Of a stretch of DNA of 64,000 nt, positions 16,776 to 25,826 are shown piece by piece (within the stretch, counting starts at the first letter, position 1; every line of letters begins with the position of its first letter). Origin of the DNA: Filimonas sp. (GTDB lineage Bacteria > Bacteroidota > Bacteroidia > Chitinophagales > Chitinophagaceae); the NCBI GenBank assembly GCA_017306865.1, contig JAFKHH010000026.1, forward strand, positions 1-64,000. The letters are read 5' to 3'. The notes under the pieces are model-generated. The model ran no database searches, was not told the DNA's origin, and saw only the letters and a program-made list of their open reading frames with translations. A program made the translations under genes and the position numbers.

Positions 16776-18191
16776 ATGAAAAAATATACATCATTTATAA
16801 CTGGCCTTATAGGCGTGCTGATCGTATTTTCTTCCTGTAAAAAAATGCAGGACGATAAGAATTTGTGGAAGGCTGTAGTTGCACCGGCGTCACCGATCAG
16901 CGACGCATCTTGTCTTTCGGGAAGCATAAAGGGAACGATGCTTTCAGGAAAAACGTATGAAGTATGCGGCGACATATTTGTAAATGCAGGTGATACATTA
17001 GTCGTAGAAGATGGTGTGACCATCAAGTTTACCGGCTCGTCTGCAACCATTCCCGTAGGGTTAGGTGTAAAAGGCGTATTGTTATGCCTTGGCACAAAAG
17101 AGCATCCTATTATGATCACTTACCCGGGTGTTACCAAAACAGATCAGCCTGGCGCTGATCCTGCCAGTGATCCGGCATTGAAAGGAAAATGGACCGGCAT
17201 TATCGGTGCCACTACCTGCCCGATGATGATCATCAAATGGACGCATATAGAATTTGGAGGTGCTACCATCAGTGCTGCTATGAAAAGCTTTACAGGTGCA
17301 TCCAGTCCGTACCCTTTATATTTTGCTAATCCCGCAGGCATCTTTGTACTGGAAGATTCATGGGTGTACGGCAGTGTGGATGATCCTTGGCGCATTAATG
17401 GCGGTAAAATACATGTAATGCGCAACACGTTTGAGAAGTGTGGTTTTACCGGCGGTGAAGCAATGAATGCCAAAGCAGGTACCATTGGCGACTTCGCTTA
17501 CAACCTATGTATCGGTATGGCAACTAACGGCCCTAAAGTATCTAATATAAACGTAGGTGTAGGTGTACCGGGGTCTAATGTAAGAATATACAACAACACC
17601 ATTGTAAACTGTGGCTACAGAAGGGCTGCCGCTGGTCGTGGTGGCTCTATCAACTACGAAGAAGGCGCGGGCGGTATGGCTTACAACAACCTTATCGTGA
17701 ATTGTAAATTTGGTTTACGTGTAGTACAGAACCCTATTGCAGATACAGCCAACCTCCGTTATGGTTACAACTGGTACTATGCTGATTCTATTTCTGTAGC
17801 AAGCCAGTTTATACCATCACTCTCTGTAAGTACAGCCATCAGCCAGCCACAGGAAACAGATATACCTAAGCCATCTACCTATCTGCCTGCAAACTGGCAT
17901 GTAGGTGATGCTTACACAGCACCTGCATCTATACTAGGCGCAAACGATCCACAATTTATTAATGCGCCTGTGCCTTTGCCTGCTGGGTTAAAGCTGGCGG
18001 ATATAGCCGTAGTAGGTAATTATAATTTTGCATTAAAAACAAATTCACCTTGTATCAATGCGGGCTTTGTTGGCTTTTCACCAAGAGGCGATGTACCCGT
18101 AGATATTAAATATGGTGCAACAGAAATAACGCCTCCGGGCAAGGATATTGGCGCATACCAGAGCAACGGCAGAGGCAATCAACATAACTAA
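16776..18191 (+). CDS. Right-handed beta-helix-like surface lipoprotein
   Basis: 471 residues. Lipobox VFSSC with Cys21. The body has the repetitive strand pattern of parallel beta-helices: GDIFVNAGDTLVVEDGVTIKF, IMIKWTHIEFGGATI, KIHVMRNTFEKCGFTGG, VRIYNNTIVNCGYRR and MAYNNLIVNCKFGLRV are consecutive rungs with Asn ladders; the end PRGDVPVDIKYGATEITPPGKDIGAYQ resembles 'D-IGAYQ' C-terminal caps of such proteins. No catalytic triad of a lyase is evident. Placed between the TonB receptor and phosphatase in one operon, it probably acts as the surface ligand-binding partner of the receptor, in the position SusD takes in PULs. That is inference from order. Confidence 0.85.
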   Translation: MKKYTSFITGLIGVLIVFSSCKKMQDDKNLWKAVVAPASPISDASCLSGSIKGTMLSGKTYEVCGDIFVNAGDTLVVEDGVTIKFTGSSATIPVGLGVKGVLLCLGTKEHPIMITYPGVTKTDQPGADPASDPALKGKWTGIIGATTCPMMIIKWTHIEFGGATISAAMKSFTGASSPYPLYFANPAGIFVLEDSWVYGSVDDPWRINGGKIHVMRNTFEKCGFTGGEAMNAKAGTIGDFAYNLCIGMATNGPKVSNINVGVGVPGSNVRIYNNTIVNCGYRRAAAGRGGSINYEEGAGGMAYNNLIVNCKFGLRVVQNPIADTANLRYGYNWYYADSISVASQFIPSLSVSTAISQPQETDIPKPSTYLPANWHVGDAYTAPASILGANDPQFINAPVPLPAGLKLADIAVVGNYNFALKTNSPCINAGFVGFSPRGDVPVDIKYGATEITPPGKDIGAYQSNGRGNQHN

Positions 18192-18272
18192 TCAAAAATC
18201 TGCTGTAGCAAAACATGCGGGTAATAAAGCGTGCAGATTTTACACCGCAGATTACGAGTTAAAACACAATAC

Positions 18273-19697
18273 ATGAAAAAGATATGTTACCTGTTTCTAT
18301 TAGTCATTACATGCCAGTGTGCAGTAGCGCAGGATGTATTTGTAACCATGCCTTATGTACAAATAGGTAGTATGCCCTCACCTGAGAATATGCAATTGCT
18401 ATGGCATGCACCGGATAATGATGCAACATGGTCGGTAGAATATAAAAGCAATAGCAAACAGGAATGGCTGAAAGCTGCCCGCATTACTTACAATACAGTA
18501 GCTGTAAAAGGCATTACACCACACCGCGTGTACCATGCAAGCCTTACCAATCTTGTAGCAGGCAGCATGTTTAAATATAAAGTGCTTAAAAATGGTAAAG
18601 AGGTATTTGCAGCAGAAGCGCAGGCTGTTAAAACAAAAGAACAACCTTACAGTTTTGTAGTAATGGGAGATATAGGTGCAGAAACCATTGATCAGAAAAA
18701 ACTAGCGCAGCAGGCTTTCCAGTCTAAACCGGATTTTGTAGCAATACCCGGAGATATTGTATATGAAAAAGGATTGATCGCAGAGTACACCAAAAAATTC
18801 TGGCCTGTTTACAATGCAGACAAAGTGGACTCAACAGGCGCTCCGCTGATGCGTTCAGTTCCGTTTATTGCTGCAGTGGGTAACCATGATGCAGATAGCA
18901 GGGATATGGATAAAACGCCGGATGCTTTAGCGTACTATCTCTTTTTTGATCAGCCTTTGAATGGCCCTAAAGGAGTGGAGGGTGGCGCTATAACGCCTGT
19001 GCTGAAAGGTTCCGAAGCCAACAGGAAAAACTTCCTGGCAGCAGCAGGAGAGACCTACCCGGTTATGAGTAATTATTCATTTGACTATGGTAACGCACAC
19101 TGGACGGTGATAGATGCAGACACGTATGTAGACTGGACAGATAAACAACTGGTTGATTGGGTAGCGAACGATCTAGCTACGGCTAAAAATGCCACCTGGC
19201 GTTTTGTAATGTTTCATCACCCAGGCTTCAACTCGTCGATAGATCATTATGAGCAACAACAGATGCGATTGCTTTCTCCTGTTTTTGAAAAGCATAAAGT
19301 AGACGTAGTGTTCAATGGGCACGTACATAATTACCAGCGTACCTATCCTATGACATTTGTGCCGGATGGAAAAGGCACGTTGCTGGTGGGTGGCAAAGAC
19401 AATACCACTCCACGCGGCAGAGTAGTGAATGGTGCATGGAAACTGGATAAGAAATTTGATGGCAAAACCAATACGGTTCCCCATGGCGTTATCTATATAA
19501 TAACAGGCGCCGGTGGGCAAGACCTGTACAACCCTGAGCAGGAAAAAGATACAGACTCATGGCAAAGATTTACCTGCAATTTTATTTCCACTGTACATTC
19601 TCTTACAGTAGTAAAAGTAGCCGGCAATAAAATGCAAATAAAACAGGTAGACACCAACGGTAAAGAGCTGGACGCATTTGCAGTTACTAAGCCGTAA
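18273..19697 (+). CDS. Purple-acid-phosphatase-like metallophosphoesterase
   Basis: 474 residues from ATG 18273 (an upstream ATG at 18231 would add 14 residues and spoil the signal peptide, which ends CAVAQ). Residues about 25-120 are a fibronectin-like purple-acid-phosphatase N-terminal domain. The metallophosphoesterase core shows all metal-binding motifs in order: MGDIG (131-135), PGDIVYE (159-165), GNHDAD (203-208), FHHPGF and NGHVHNYQR. Known members hydrolyse phosphomonoesters with a binuclear Fe/Zn/Mn centre in the periplasm or outside. As the last gene of the receptor/lipoprotein operon and before a terminator, it probably releases phosphate or a dephosphorylated ligand for the receptor. 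No PHO-type box could be identified. Confidence 0.9.
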   Translation: MKKICYLFLLVITCQCAVAQDVFVTMPYVQIGSMPSPENMQLLWHAPDNDATWSVEYKSNSKQEWLKAARITYNTVAVKGITPHRVYHASLTNLVAGSMFKYKVLKNGKEVFAAEAQAVKTKEQPYSFVVMGDIGAETIDQKKLAQQAFQSKPDFVAIPGDIVYEKGLIAEYTKKFWPVYNADKVDSTGAPLMRSVPFIAAVGNHDADSRDMDKTPDALAYYLFFDQPLNGPKGVEGGAITPVLKGSEANRKNFLAAAGETYPVMSNYSFDYGNAHWTVIDADTYVDWTDKQLVDWVANDLATAKNATWRFVMFHHPGFNSSIDHYEQQQMRLLSPVFEKHKVDVVFNGHVHNYQRTYPMTFVPDGKGTLLVGGKDNTTPRGRVVNGAWKLDKKFDGKTNTVPHGVIYIITGAGGQDLYNPEQEKDTDSWQRFTCNFISTVHSLTVVKVAGNKMQIKQVDTNGKELDAFAVTKP

Positions 19698-19742
19698 CAG
19701 GAGTGTAGACTCAACTATACATTTATATAAATACCATAAAAC

Positions 19743-19770
19743 AAAAGGGCTTGCTGCTGCAAGCCCTTTT
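19743..19770. terminator. Bidirectional terminator between convergent phosphatase and PL14-like genes
   Basis: Perfect 12-bp stem AAAAGGGCTTGC / GCAAGCCCTTTT with a 4-base loop, A-rich on the left and T-rich on the right, so it can serve both convergent genes (stops at 19697 and 19802). Confidence 0.9.
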
Positions 19771-19801
19771 TCGTATGTAATGCTTAGGTATAAAAAACTA
19801 A

Positions 19802-20701
19802 TTAGCTGCTGATGCGGTGAATAACCAGGTTGTCATAATAGATATAATCCGTTGAAGTTGTCCACCAGGAAGAGTCATTGCCACCACGGAAAGTGTGCCA
19901 GGTCAGTTGATCAATTAAGCGTTTAGCGTCATTCGTAGTCCAGCGAATATCCGTATCAAGTATAACGGTGCCATCAATAACAATCTGCACATGTCCATTG
20001 GTACTGCTGCCGCTATTGCTTTTGATATACAAGTGTACATGGTACCACTGGCCTTTATTCAGAGAGCCGCTGCTTGGATAAGATTTACCAAAAGTGTCTC
20101 CGTATTGGCCGGGTTGGTCTCTATAGTATAAATAGGGCTGGAAGAATACACGCGACCCGGTGTTATACCACATCAGTCGCAATGTACCACCATTACCATC
20201 CCATCCCGGATCACCACCCGTATTGTGATCTCCAATGCCAAAGCCAAAGCCTACTTTTCCACCTTTGCCCCAGTTGAACTGGCTGTGAAATTTTACATCG
20301 TAATCCATTTCATAAGCTGTTCCATTCCCAATAACAGAGTTGGCAATTAAACCTCCGCCATCATCCAGGTTAGGCATTAGTGTAACACGGCAACCAACCG
20401 TATTATTATTGCCATTTGTTGTGTAAGCCCCACCTGAGCCATACCATGTAGTAGTATTGCCGAAGTCCGTATTGGCCATACTTTGCGTGTACGTTGCACC
20501 ATTAGTCCTGTTGTTCCAGTTAATAGTCCATGTGGTGTTCACTGCAGCAAGCGTTACCGGGTTAGCCGCCGCCGCCGCAACTTCCTGCTTTGCCGGCGCT
20601 GTGTTTGATAAAGCATTAAGGTTATCATCTTTTTTGCAACTGGTCATACCAGCTACCACGGCAAGGGCAATCGAAGCGATCTGTAGTTTGGTTCGTTTCA
20701 T
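19802..20701 (-). CDS. Polysaccharide-lyase-14-like lipoprotein
   Basis: 299 residues. Lipobox GMTSC with Cys22. After a low-complexity linker (about 30-55) the domain has the features of the PL14-type beta-jelly-roll: CRVTLMPNLDDGGG, YEMDYDVKFHSQFNWGKGGK (in the strand containing the basic residues), GFGFGIGDHNTGGDPGWDG, LRLMWYN, YLYYRDQPGQYGD and WYHVHLYIKSN, followed by VQIVIDGTVIL. PL14 enzymes cleave alginate or glucuronan by beta-elimination. The family call is from motif resemblance and is likely but not certain; catalytic Lys/Tyr are not assigned here. The gene is alone, with no SusCD pair, so may act as a surface enzyme on uronate glycans. Confidence 0.72.
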   Translation of the reverse strand: MKRTKLQIASIALAVVAGMTSCKKDDNLNALSNTAPAKQEVAAAAANPVTLAAVNTTWTINWNNRTNGATYTQSMANTDFGNTTTWYGSGGAYTTNGNNNTVGCRVTLMPNLDDGGGLIANSVIGNGTAYEMDYDVKFHSQFNWGKGGKVGFGFGIGDHNTGGDPGWDGNGGTLRLMWYNTGSRVFFQPYLYYRDQPGQYGDTFGKSYPSSGSLNKGQWYHVHLYIKSNSGSSTNGHVQIVIDGTVILDTDIRWTTNDAKRLIDQLTWHTFRGGNDSSWWTTSTDYIYYDNLVIHRISS

Positions 20702-21243
20702 GATTGTAATTGTGATTTGTTTGGTGAATATTAGAATAGATCGTTAGTATGTAGCGGCAATAGCAGACATGCCTGTTCCGTAGGCTTCGCGGGCCGGGTA
20801 ATCACAATCCAAACACATATATGGCTAAGCTATCAGGAACTTTAAAATTTATATAACCAGGAAAACAGTATCATATATTTCAAATAAATGCCCGTATAAA
20901 TGATGCGGTCATTTTATTTGAGTGGTAGGATCAGGAATAGTTTTCGGAAATTATTTACGTGAAAAAGGGAGGGTACTGAATAGTATTGTATGCGATTTCA
21001 TAAATGTATATCGCGGGTAAACGAAATACAAACTATACAACAAACAATCATCTATTTATGAACACGTCAAAACTACTACACCTTGCGTACGCTCCATTGA
21101 ATCAATGGCTTAGCTATAGCATATTGCCGGGAAAAAGAGCCAGCTTTTTCATTGCTTTGCTTTAGACTGTAGTCTGTTGCCGCTTAGCAAATACTCACTC
21201 AATTTTAATGCGTATGCACTAAATTGGGCTATAACCATACATT
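20702..21243. other. Intergenic region with shared boxes and a short ORF
   Basis: About 540 bases between divergent genes. It holds AATGCCCGTATAAAT (20887-20901), repeated exactly at 25628-25642, and other weakly similar blocks (see findings). A 35-codon ORF at 21058-21165 (MNTSKLLHLA...) could be a leader peptide but has no other support. Confidence 0.4.
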
Positions 21244-22758
21244 ATGAGGACGTGTATCTTACTCTTGTTAATATTCGGACTTACCTTAAGCCTGAGTGCG
21301 CAAAGCAAGACACCGGAAATAAATACTGGCCAGGGCGATTATATAGCAAAGCAAAAAGTTTTAGGGAAGACATTTAGCGATTATTTCTATCCTGGTTACG
21401 CCTATGTGCACCGGCTTTCAGAGCGTGGATTTGTTGCTAAAATTGACTCTGTACGCAATGAGTTTTCTAAACTGTTAAGCAGTTACCAGGGTGTGCTTGA
21501 ACCTGCTTATGTTACAGCCCAGCAGCTTGAAATAAAACTATACTTTGATAAACTGCTGATCAATTACCCTACTAATCATGAGGTTTATACAGGAAGCGCA
21601 CCATCAAAATATCCGCTGATCATGAAACGGGTTGCGGGGAACCTTTCAGGCTTTAATACTCCGTCTCTGCTAAGCAATGATGATTTCACTGATTTTGTAA
21701 AAAGTTTCTTAGACTTTAAGGTCAACGCAGAGCTTAATAAACCTGTTTATGCAGGTCTTTATAACAAACGCCTGGATGCGATGTGGAACTTGTTATCAGT
21801 TTACTTTAAGGATAAAAAGTGCCTGGACTTTTGGCGGTTTAATTACCTGACTGGTCACATAGACCGTAATGGTATTAAAAACACAGACAGTTTATATGCG
21901 GTTTTTAGATCCACTTGCCAGGATACTAACTACCTCAATAAAATGGAAACAATGTATGATGGCTATAAGGAAGGGTTGAAAGATCATTTGGTGAGAGAAT
22001 ACAAGAAGCTGGGCACTTATGGTCTTGACCTGCACATATTCACATCGGATAGTCTTAATACTATTCAGAAAAAGCCGGTGATCATCTTTTTTCATGGAGG
22101 TAGCTGGTCTGAGGGACAGCCGGCCTGGCATTTTGAGGCATGCAGGAAGTATGCACAGAAAGGCTGGGTGGCATGCGCTGTAGAATATCGCATATATGGC
22201 AATCAGGGTACACTTCCGTTTGAAGCTGTGATGGATGCGCGATCTGCGATCCGGTGGTTGAGAAAACATGCGCAAGAGTTTAATATAGATACAGGAAGGA
22301 TAGTTGCAACCGGCAATTCTGCCGGCGGGCATCTTGTGCTTGCTTCGGCCCTTGCAAAGCGCTGGAATGAAAAAACCGACGATCTAAAGTATAGCCCTGT
22401 AGCCAACGTGCTACTCGTTAATTCTGGTGTGTATGATCTTACAGATGAGAAAACCTCCTGGATCAGGAAGGATTTAAAAAACAAAAAGCTGGTTGAAGAT
22501 ATTTCACCCAATTACACAGTGGATAGCCGGATGCCTCCAACGCTGATCATTCATGGCAAGGAAGATCAAAATGTGCCTTTTGCATCAGCAGTCAGGTTTG
22601 TTGAGAAAATGTCAGCAGCAGGAAATAACTGTCAATTCAAGCCGATAGAAAATGGCGGCCATTTTATATTTTTTGAACCAAAATATACACCACAGGTTTT
22701 TGCATACCGCAAGGATTTTCTACTTAAGCTTGGTTATCCTGATAACGATGGTGAGTAA
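21244..22758 (+). CDS. Secreted alpha/beta hydrolase (BD-FAE/esterase-lipase type) with N-terminal extension
   Basis: 504 residues. Signal peptide (1-20, LSLSAQ). Residues about 21-265 are an extension with no recognised family. Residues about 275-490 are an alpha/beta hydrolase: oxyanion HGGSW (284-288), nucleophile GNSAGG (Ser359), acid D441 in GKEDQNVP, and His473 in GGHFIFF, all in the correct order. This group (carboxylesterase, feruloyl-esterase-like BD-FAE) removes acyl or aryl groups from glycans or cleaves small esters. The gene is single, divergent from the PL14-like gene and 405 bases before a siderophore-type receptor. Its ligand is unknown; it could be an acetyl- or feruloyl-esterase, or a hydrolase of a ferric siderophore such as a triester, given the receptor next to it. 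Confidence 0.85.
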   Translation: MRTCILLLLIFGLTLSLSAQSKTPEINTGQGDYIAKQKVLGKTFSDYFYPGYAYVHRLSERGFVAKIDSVRNEFSKLLSSYQGVLEPAYVTAQQLEIKLYFDKLLINYPTNHEVYTGSAPSKYPLIMKRVAGNLSGFNTPSLLSNDDFTDFVKSFLDFKVNAELNKPVYAGLYNKRLDAMWNLLSVYFKDKKCLDFWRFNYLTGHIDRNGIKNTDSLYAVFRSTCQDTNYLNKMETMYDGYKEGLKDHLVREYKKLGTYGLDLHIFTSDSLNTIQKKPVIIFFHGGSWSEGQPAWHFEACRKYAQKGWVACAVEYRIYGNQGTLPFEAVMDARSAIRWLRKHAQEFNIDTGRIVATGNSAGGHLVLASALAKRWNEKTDDLKYSPVANVLLVNSGVYDLTDEKTSWIRKDLKNKKLVEDISPNYTVDSRMPPTLIIHGKEDQNVPFASAVRFVEKMSAAGNNCQFKPIENGGHFIFFEPKYTPQVFAYRKDFLLKLGYPDNDGE

Positions 22759-23163
22759 CACAAACTTTCGGTTTCTCTTTCTTACCTATATGCCTGCGCT
22801 TTTCATAGTTTACAGAAATCATAAAGTAGTGAATACGCATTTGCTTTTGTGCGTACCGATAGGAACTGCCTGCTAATGCTATCAGTTAGTTTCCGTATTT
22901 AGTAAATTTTTTTACTGATTGTATAAATGACTATTTCCTGGTGAAAATAGCTTTGCGTTCTTAAAATAAAAGAATGTACTGCCTGTTTATGTAGAATGGT
23001 GTTTGATATTTTTCAAACCGTATAATGTATTCTGAAAGCCGTGAAGCACGGATAATAACTGCGTGAATTTTGTTGAATAATTCCTTCTCCACATTATAGG
23101 TAACGCTTCTTTTTCCTTCTTGCCATTCTCTTTTTTGGAAAACCGCTTAAATAAATATAAACC
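22759..23163. other. Intergenic region before siderophore-type receptor
   Basis: About 400 bases, AT-rich, no convincing ORF or structured RNA. A plausible promoter lies near 23069-23101 (TTTTG followed about 22 bases later by TATAGGTA), a weak match to the Bacteroidota consensus. No Fur box could be assigned by eye. Confidence 0.35.
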
Positions 23164-25458
23164 ATGTCAAGACTTCTATTCTTATCTTTCTTTCTGCTAT
23201 CGGTACATGCTTTTGGACAGACCGGAACAATAAAAGGTAAGGTTACTACTTCAGATGGCAAGTCCGCTGAATTTGTAAATATCTCTGTGGGGAAAACTAA
23301 CCTGCGTGCCGTAGCGGATGAAACCGGTGAATATACGATCCACAAAGTGCCTGCAGGAACCTATGTACTTGTAGCAAGCTTTACAGGGCTTGTGCCGCAA
23401 AATAGTACAGTCACTGTAAAAACAGGAGAAACCAGTTTGATCAACTTCATCCTGGCAGAAGACAATCAGCAATTGCAGGAAGTAGTTGTACTTGGTAAGA
23501 GTCAACTGGTAGACAAGAAGACTGAATATGTAGCCAGGATGCCATTAAAAAATATCGAGAATCCGCAGGTGTACAACGTAGTTGGCAAGGCATTGATTAA
23601 AGAGCAGATGATGACTGACGTTAAGGAAGTTTTTCGCGCTGCGCCTGGCGTTGTTCCTGCCGAATATGTTACAGGAAGCTTCGCTGTTGTTTTCAGAGGA
23701 TTTACCAATTACGATTATGCGCGGAACGGGCTGGCAACATCGGTTTACAGGTCGGGAACAGAAATTGCAAACCTGGAACGTATAGAGTTGATTAAAGGGC
23801 CGTCGGGCACGCTCTTTGGCTCGCAGGTTTCTACTTTTGGCGGTGCAATGAATTTAGTGACTAAAAAACCGTATGCAGATTTTGGCGGCGAAGTAAGTTA
23901 TAGCATGGGGAGTTTCGATTTAAGCAGGGCTACCATTGATATTAATAGTCCACTGAATAAAGATAAAACAGTATTGTTTAGATTGAATGCTGTACAGCAC
24001 CAGCAAAACAGCTCAAACGAATATGGTAAAAATAAAAGGTACGTGATCGATCCGAGCCTTTCTTACCAGGCAAGCGACCGTCTTTCTTTCTTATTCGATT
24101 TCGAATATTTTAAAAGTAGTGCAACCCGCTTACCGTTTACATTACTATTTGCAGATGAAGTGCCTTTCAAATCTGCAAAAGATATTCCGATAGGATTTAA
24201 AAAATCATTTTTTCAAAATGATCTGCTTAGTGATGCAGAAGCCATAAAATATTTTGGGCAGGCTAAGTACCAGTTAAGTAAAAACTGGACATCAACAACA
24301 GGTGTATCTCATGTAAATGAATTTTTGAATCATAGTTATCAGCCTTATATTAATTGGATAAATGCAGATACAGCCGTAACGAGCATCAGGCATTTTGGCC
24401 CAAGGGAAAGAACGTATGCAAATGTTCAGCAAAATTTCAATGGTAATTTTAATACAGGCAGCTTTCACCATAACGTGCTGATCGGCGCCAGTTATGAATA
24501 CAATGATGAAACACTTACTTCCCAGGAAGTGCCTCTTGATAAAATAAACATTCATCAGCCTTTCGAAAAAGCAGGGTTGAGCAGGGTGAATAGCATTTTA
24601 GCAAATCCTTCAACGGCTGCTTCCTATGATGCGTATGGAGGAAGTTCTTTAGGCGTATATGTATCGGATGTAATAAACTGGACAGACAGGCTATCCACGA
24701 TGCTAAGCTTGCGCTTTGACCGTTTTGAGCAGCGATACGAGGGCGGCTTTGTGCAACCATCATTTTCACCCAAGTTGGGAATTGTTTATCAACTCGTGAA
24801 AGACAGGGTTTCTGTATTTGGAAACTTCATGAATGGTTTTCAAAACCAGGGACCTGTTGAGCAGCCTAATGGTACTTTGTTTAAACCTAAACCGGTTTTT
24901 GCGAATCAACTGGAGGGAGGTATAAAAGCCGAACTGCCAGGTAATAAATTAGGCGGCAGCATCAGTTATTATCATATCGGTATTGATAATGCTTTACGCA
25001 CTGATGATGCCCAATACAGTTTCCAGGACGGCAAGCAGGTGAGCCAGGGTGTTGAAGTTGAACTCACTGCAAGTCCCATTTCCGGGCTGAATATTATAAC
25101 AGGATATGGCTACAACGAAAACAAATTTATTAAAGCAGATGTGTATGAAGGTAAGTTTGCAACACAGGCACCTAAACATATTGTCAACTATTGGTTTAGT
25201 TATCATCTGCCTTTCCAGCATCTTAAAAGCATTGGTATTGGTTTTGGTGGCAACTATGTGAGCGATTCATATCTTAATTCCAGCAACACTTATTCAATTC
25301 CTGCTTATCATGTTATCAATGCGACTGTTTTTTATCAAAAGGAAAAATGGAAGCTAGGTTTCAAACTGAATAATATAACGGATGTAGCCTATTGGGATTT
25401 TGTAGGAAACCCGCAGTTTTCCAGGAATTTTATTGTCAATTTTTCCTTCAGATTTTAA
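23164..25458 (+). CDS. TonB-dependent siderophore receptor
   Basis: 764 residues. Signal peptide (1-19, HAFGQ), CarboxypepD_reg-like domain (about 22-95), then a TonB plug of siderophore-receptor type: EVFRAAPGVVPAEYV, FRGFTNYDYARNG, NLERIELIKGPSGTLFG, GGAMNLVTKKP. The barrel ends with an aromatic C-terminus (NFSFRF), as needed for BAM-dependent insertion. Such receptors import ferric siderophores, but the exact ligand is unreadable. It has no partner gene. The alpha/beta hydrolase 405 bases upstream, same strand, might process the ligand. Confidence 0.9.
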   Translation: MSRLLFLSFFLLSVHAFGQTGTIKGKVTTSDGKSAEFVNISVGKTNLRAVADETGEYTIHKVPAGTYVLVASFTGLVPQNSTVTVKTGETSLINFILAEDNQQLQEVVVLGKSQLVDKKTEYVARMPLKNIENPQVYNVVGKALIKEQMMTDVKEVFRAAPGVVPAEYVTGSFAVVFRGFTNYDYARNGLATSVYRSGTEIANLERIELIKGPSGTLFGSQVSTFGGAMNLVTKKPYADFGGEVSYSMGSFDLSRATIDINSPLNKDKTVLFRLNAVQHQQNSSNEYGKNKRYVIDPSLSYQASDRLSFLFDFEYFKSSATRLPFTLLFADEVPFKSAKDIPIGFKKSFFQNDLLSDAEAIKYFGQAKYQLSKNWTSTTGVSHVNEFLNHSYQPYINWINADTAVTSIRHFGPRERTYANVQQNFNGNFNTGSFHHNVLIGASYEYNDETLTSQEVPLDKINIHQPFEKAGLSRVNSILANPSTAASYDAYGGSSLGVYVSDVINWTDRLSTMLSLRFDRFEQRYEGGFVQPSFSPKLGIVYQLVKDRVSVFGNFMNGFQNQGPVEQPNGTLFKPKPVFANQLEGGIKAELPGNKLGGSISYYHIGIDNALRTDDAQYSFQDGKQVSQGVEVELTASPISGLNIITGYGYNENKFIKADVYEGKFATQAPKHIVNYWFSYHLPFQHLKSIGIGFGGNYVSDSYLNSSNTYSIPAYHVINATVFYQKEKWKLGFKLNNITDVAYWDFVGNPQFSRNFIVNFSFRF

Positions 25459-25826
25459 CGGATCCTGGTATCCATAGCAGTCAACCTGATAGCTTCTTTG
25501 CAATGTCTCTTGCTGTTGGTCATGGCCTGGAGTAAGGGATGTCGCTAAGAAGAATGATCTCATAACCTTGGTTGATTTTATATCTGCCCTGATCCCGATG
25601 TAACAAACGGGTTTGACTTTTATGATTAATGCCCGTATAAATTATTGTAGCGGGGGTAATCAAAAATACAGAGAATAAATCCCTCTCAGGTAAAGCTTGC
25701 TAAAATTTTATATAATACAGAGAATGCGTTGTGTTGCTGGGAAAAATACCCTGTCACATTTGTTGATGCAAATCTACTTTTAGTGTACTCGATAAAGTCA
25801 AAACGAGCCCTTAATCTTACAAAATT
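25459..25826. other. Intergenic region before IPT/TIG-GH64-like gene
   Basis: About 370 bases; contains AATGCCCGTATAAAT (25628-25642) and a second box GCGGGGGTAATCAAAAATAC (25649-25668) that resembles 21014-21030. No gene seen. Confidence 0.4.
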
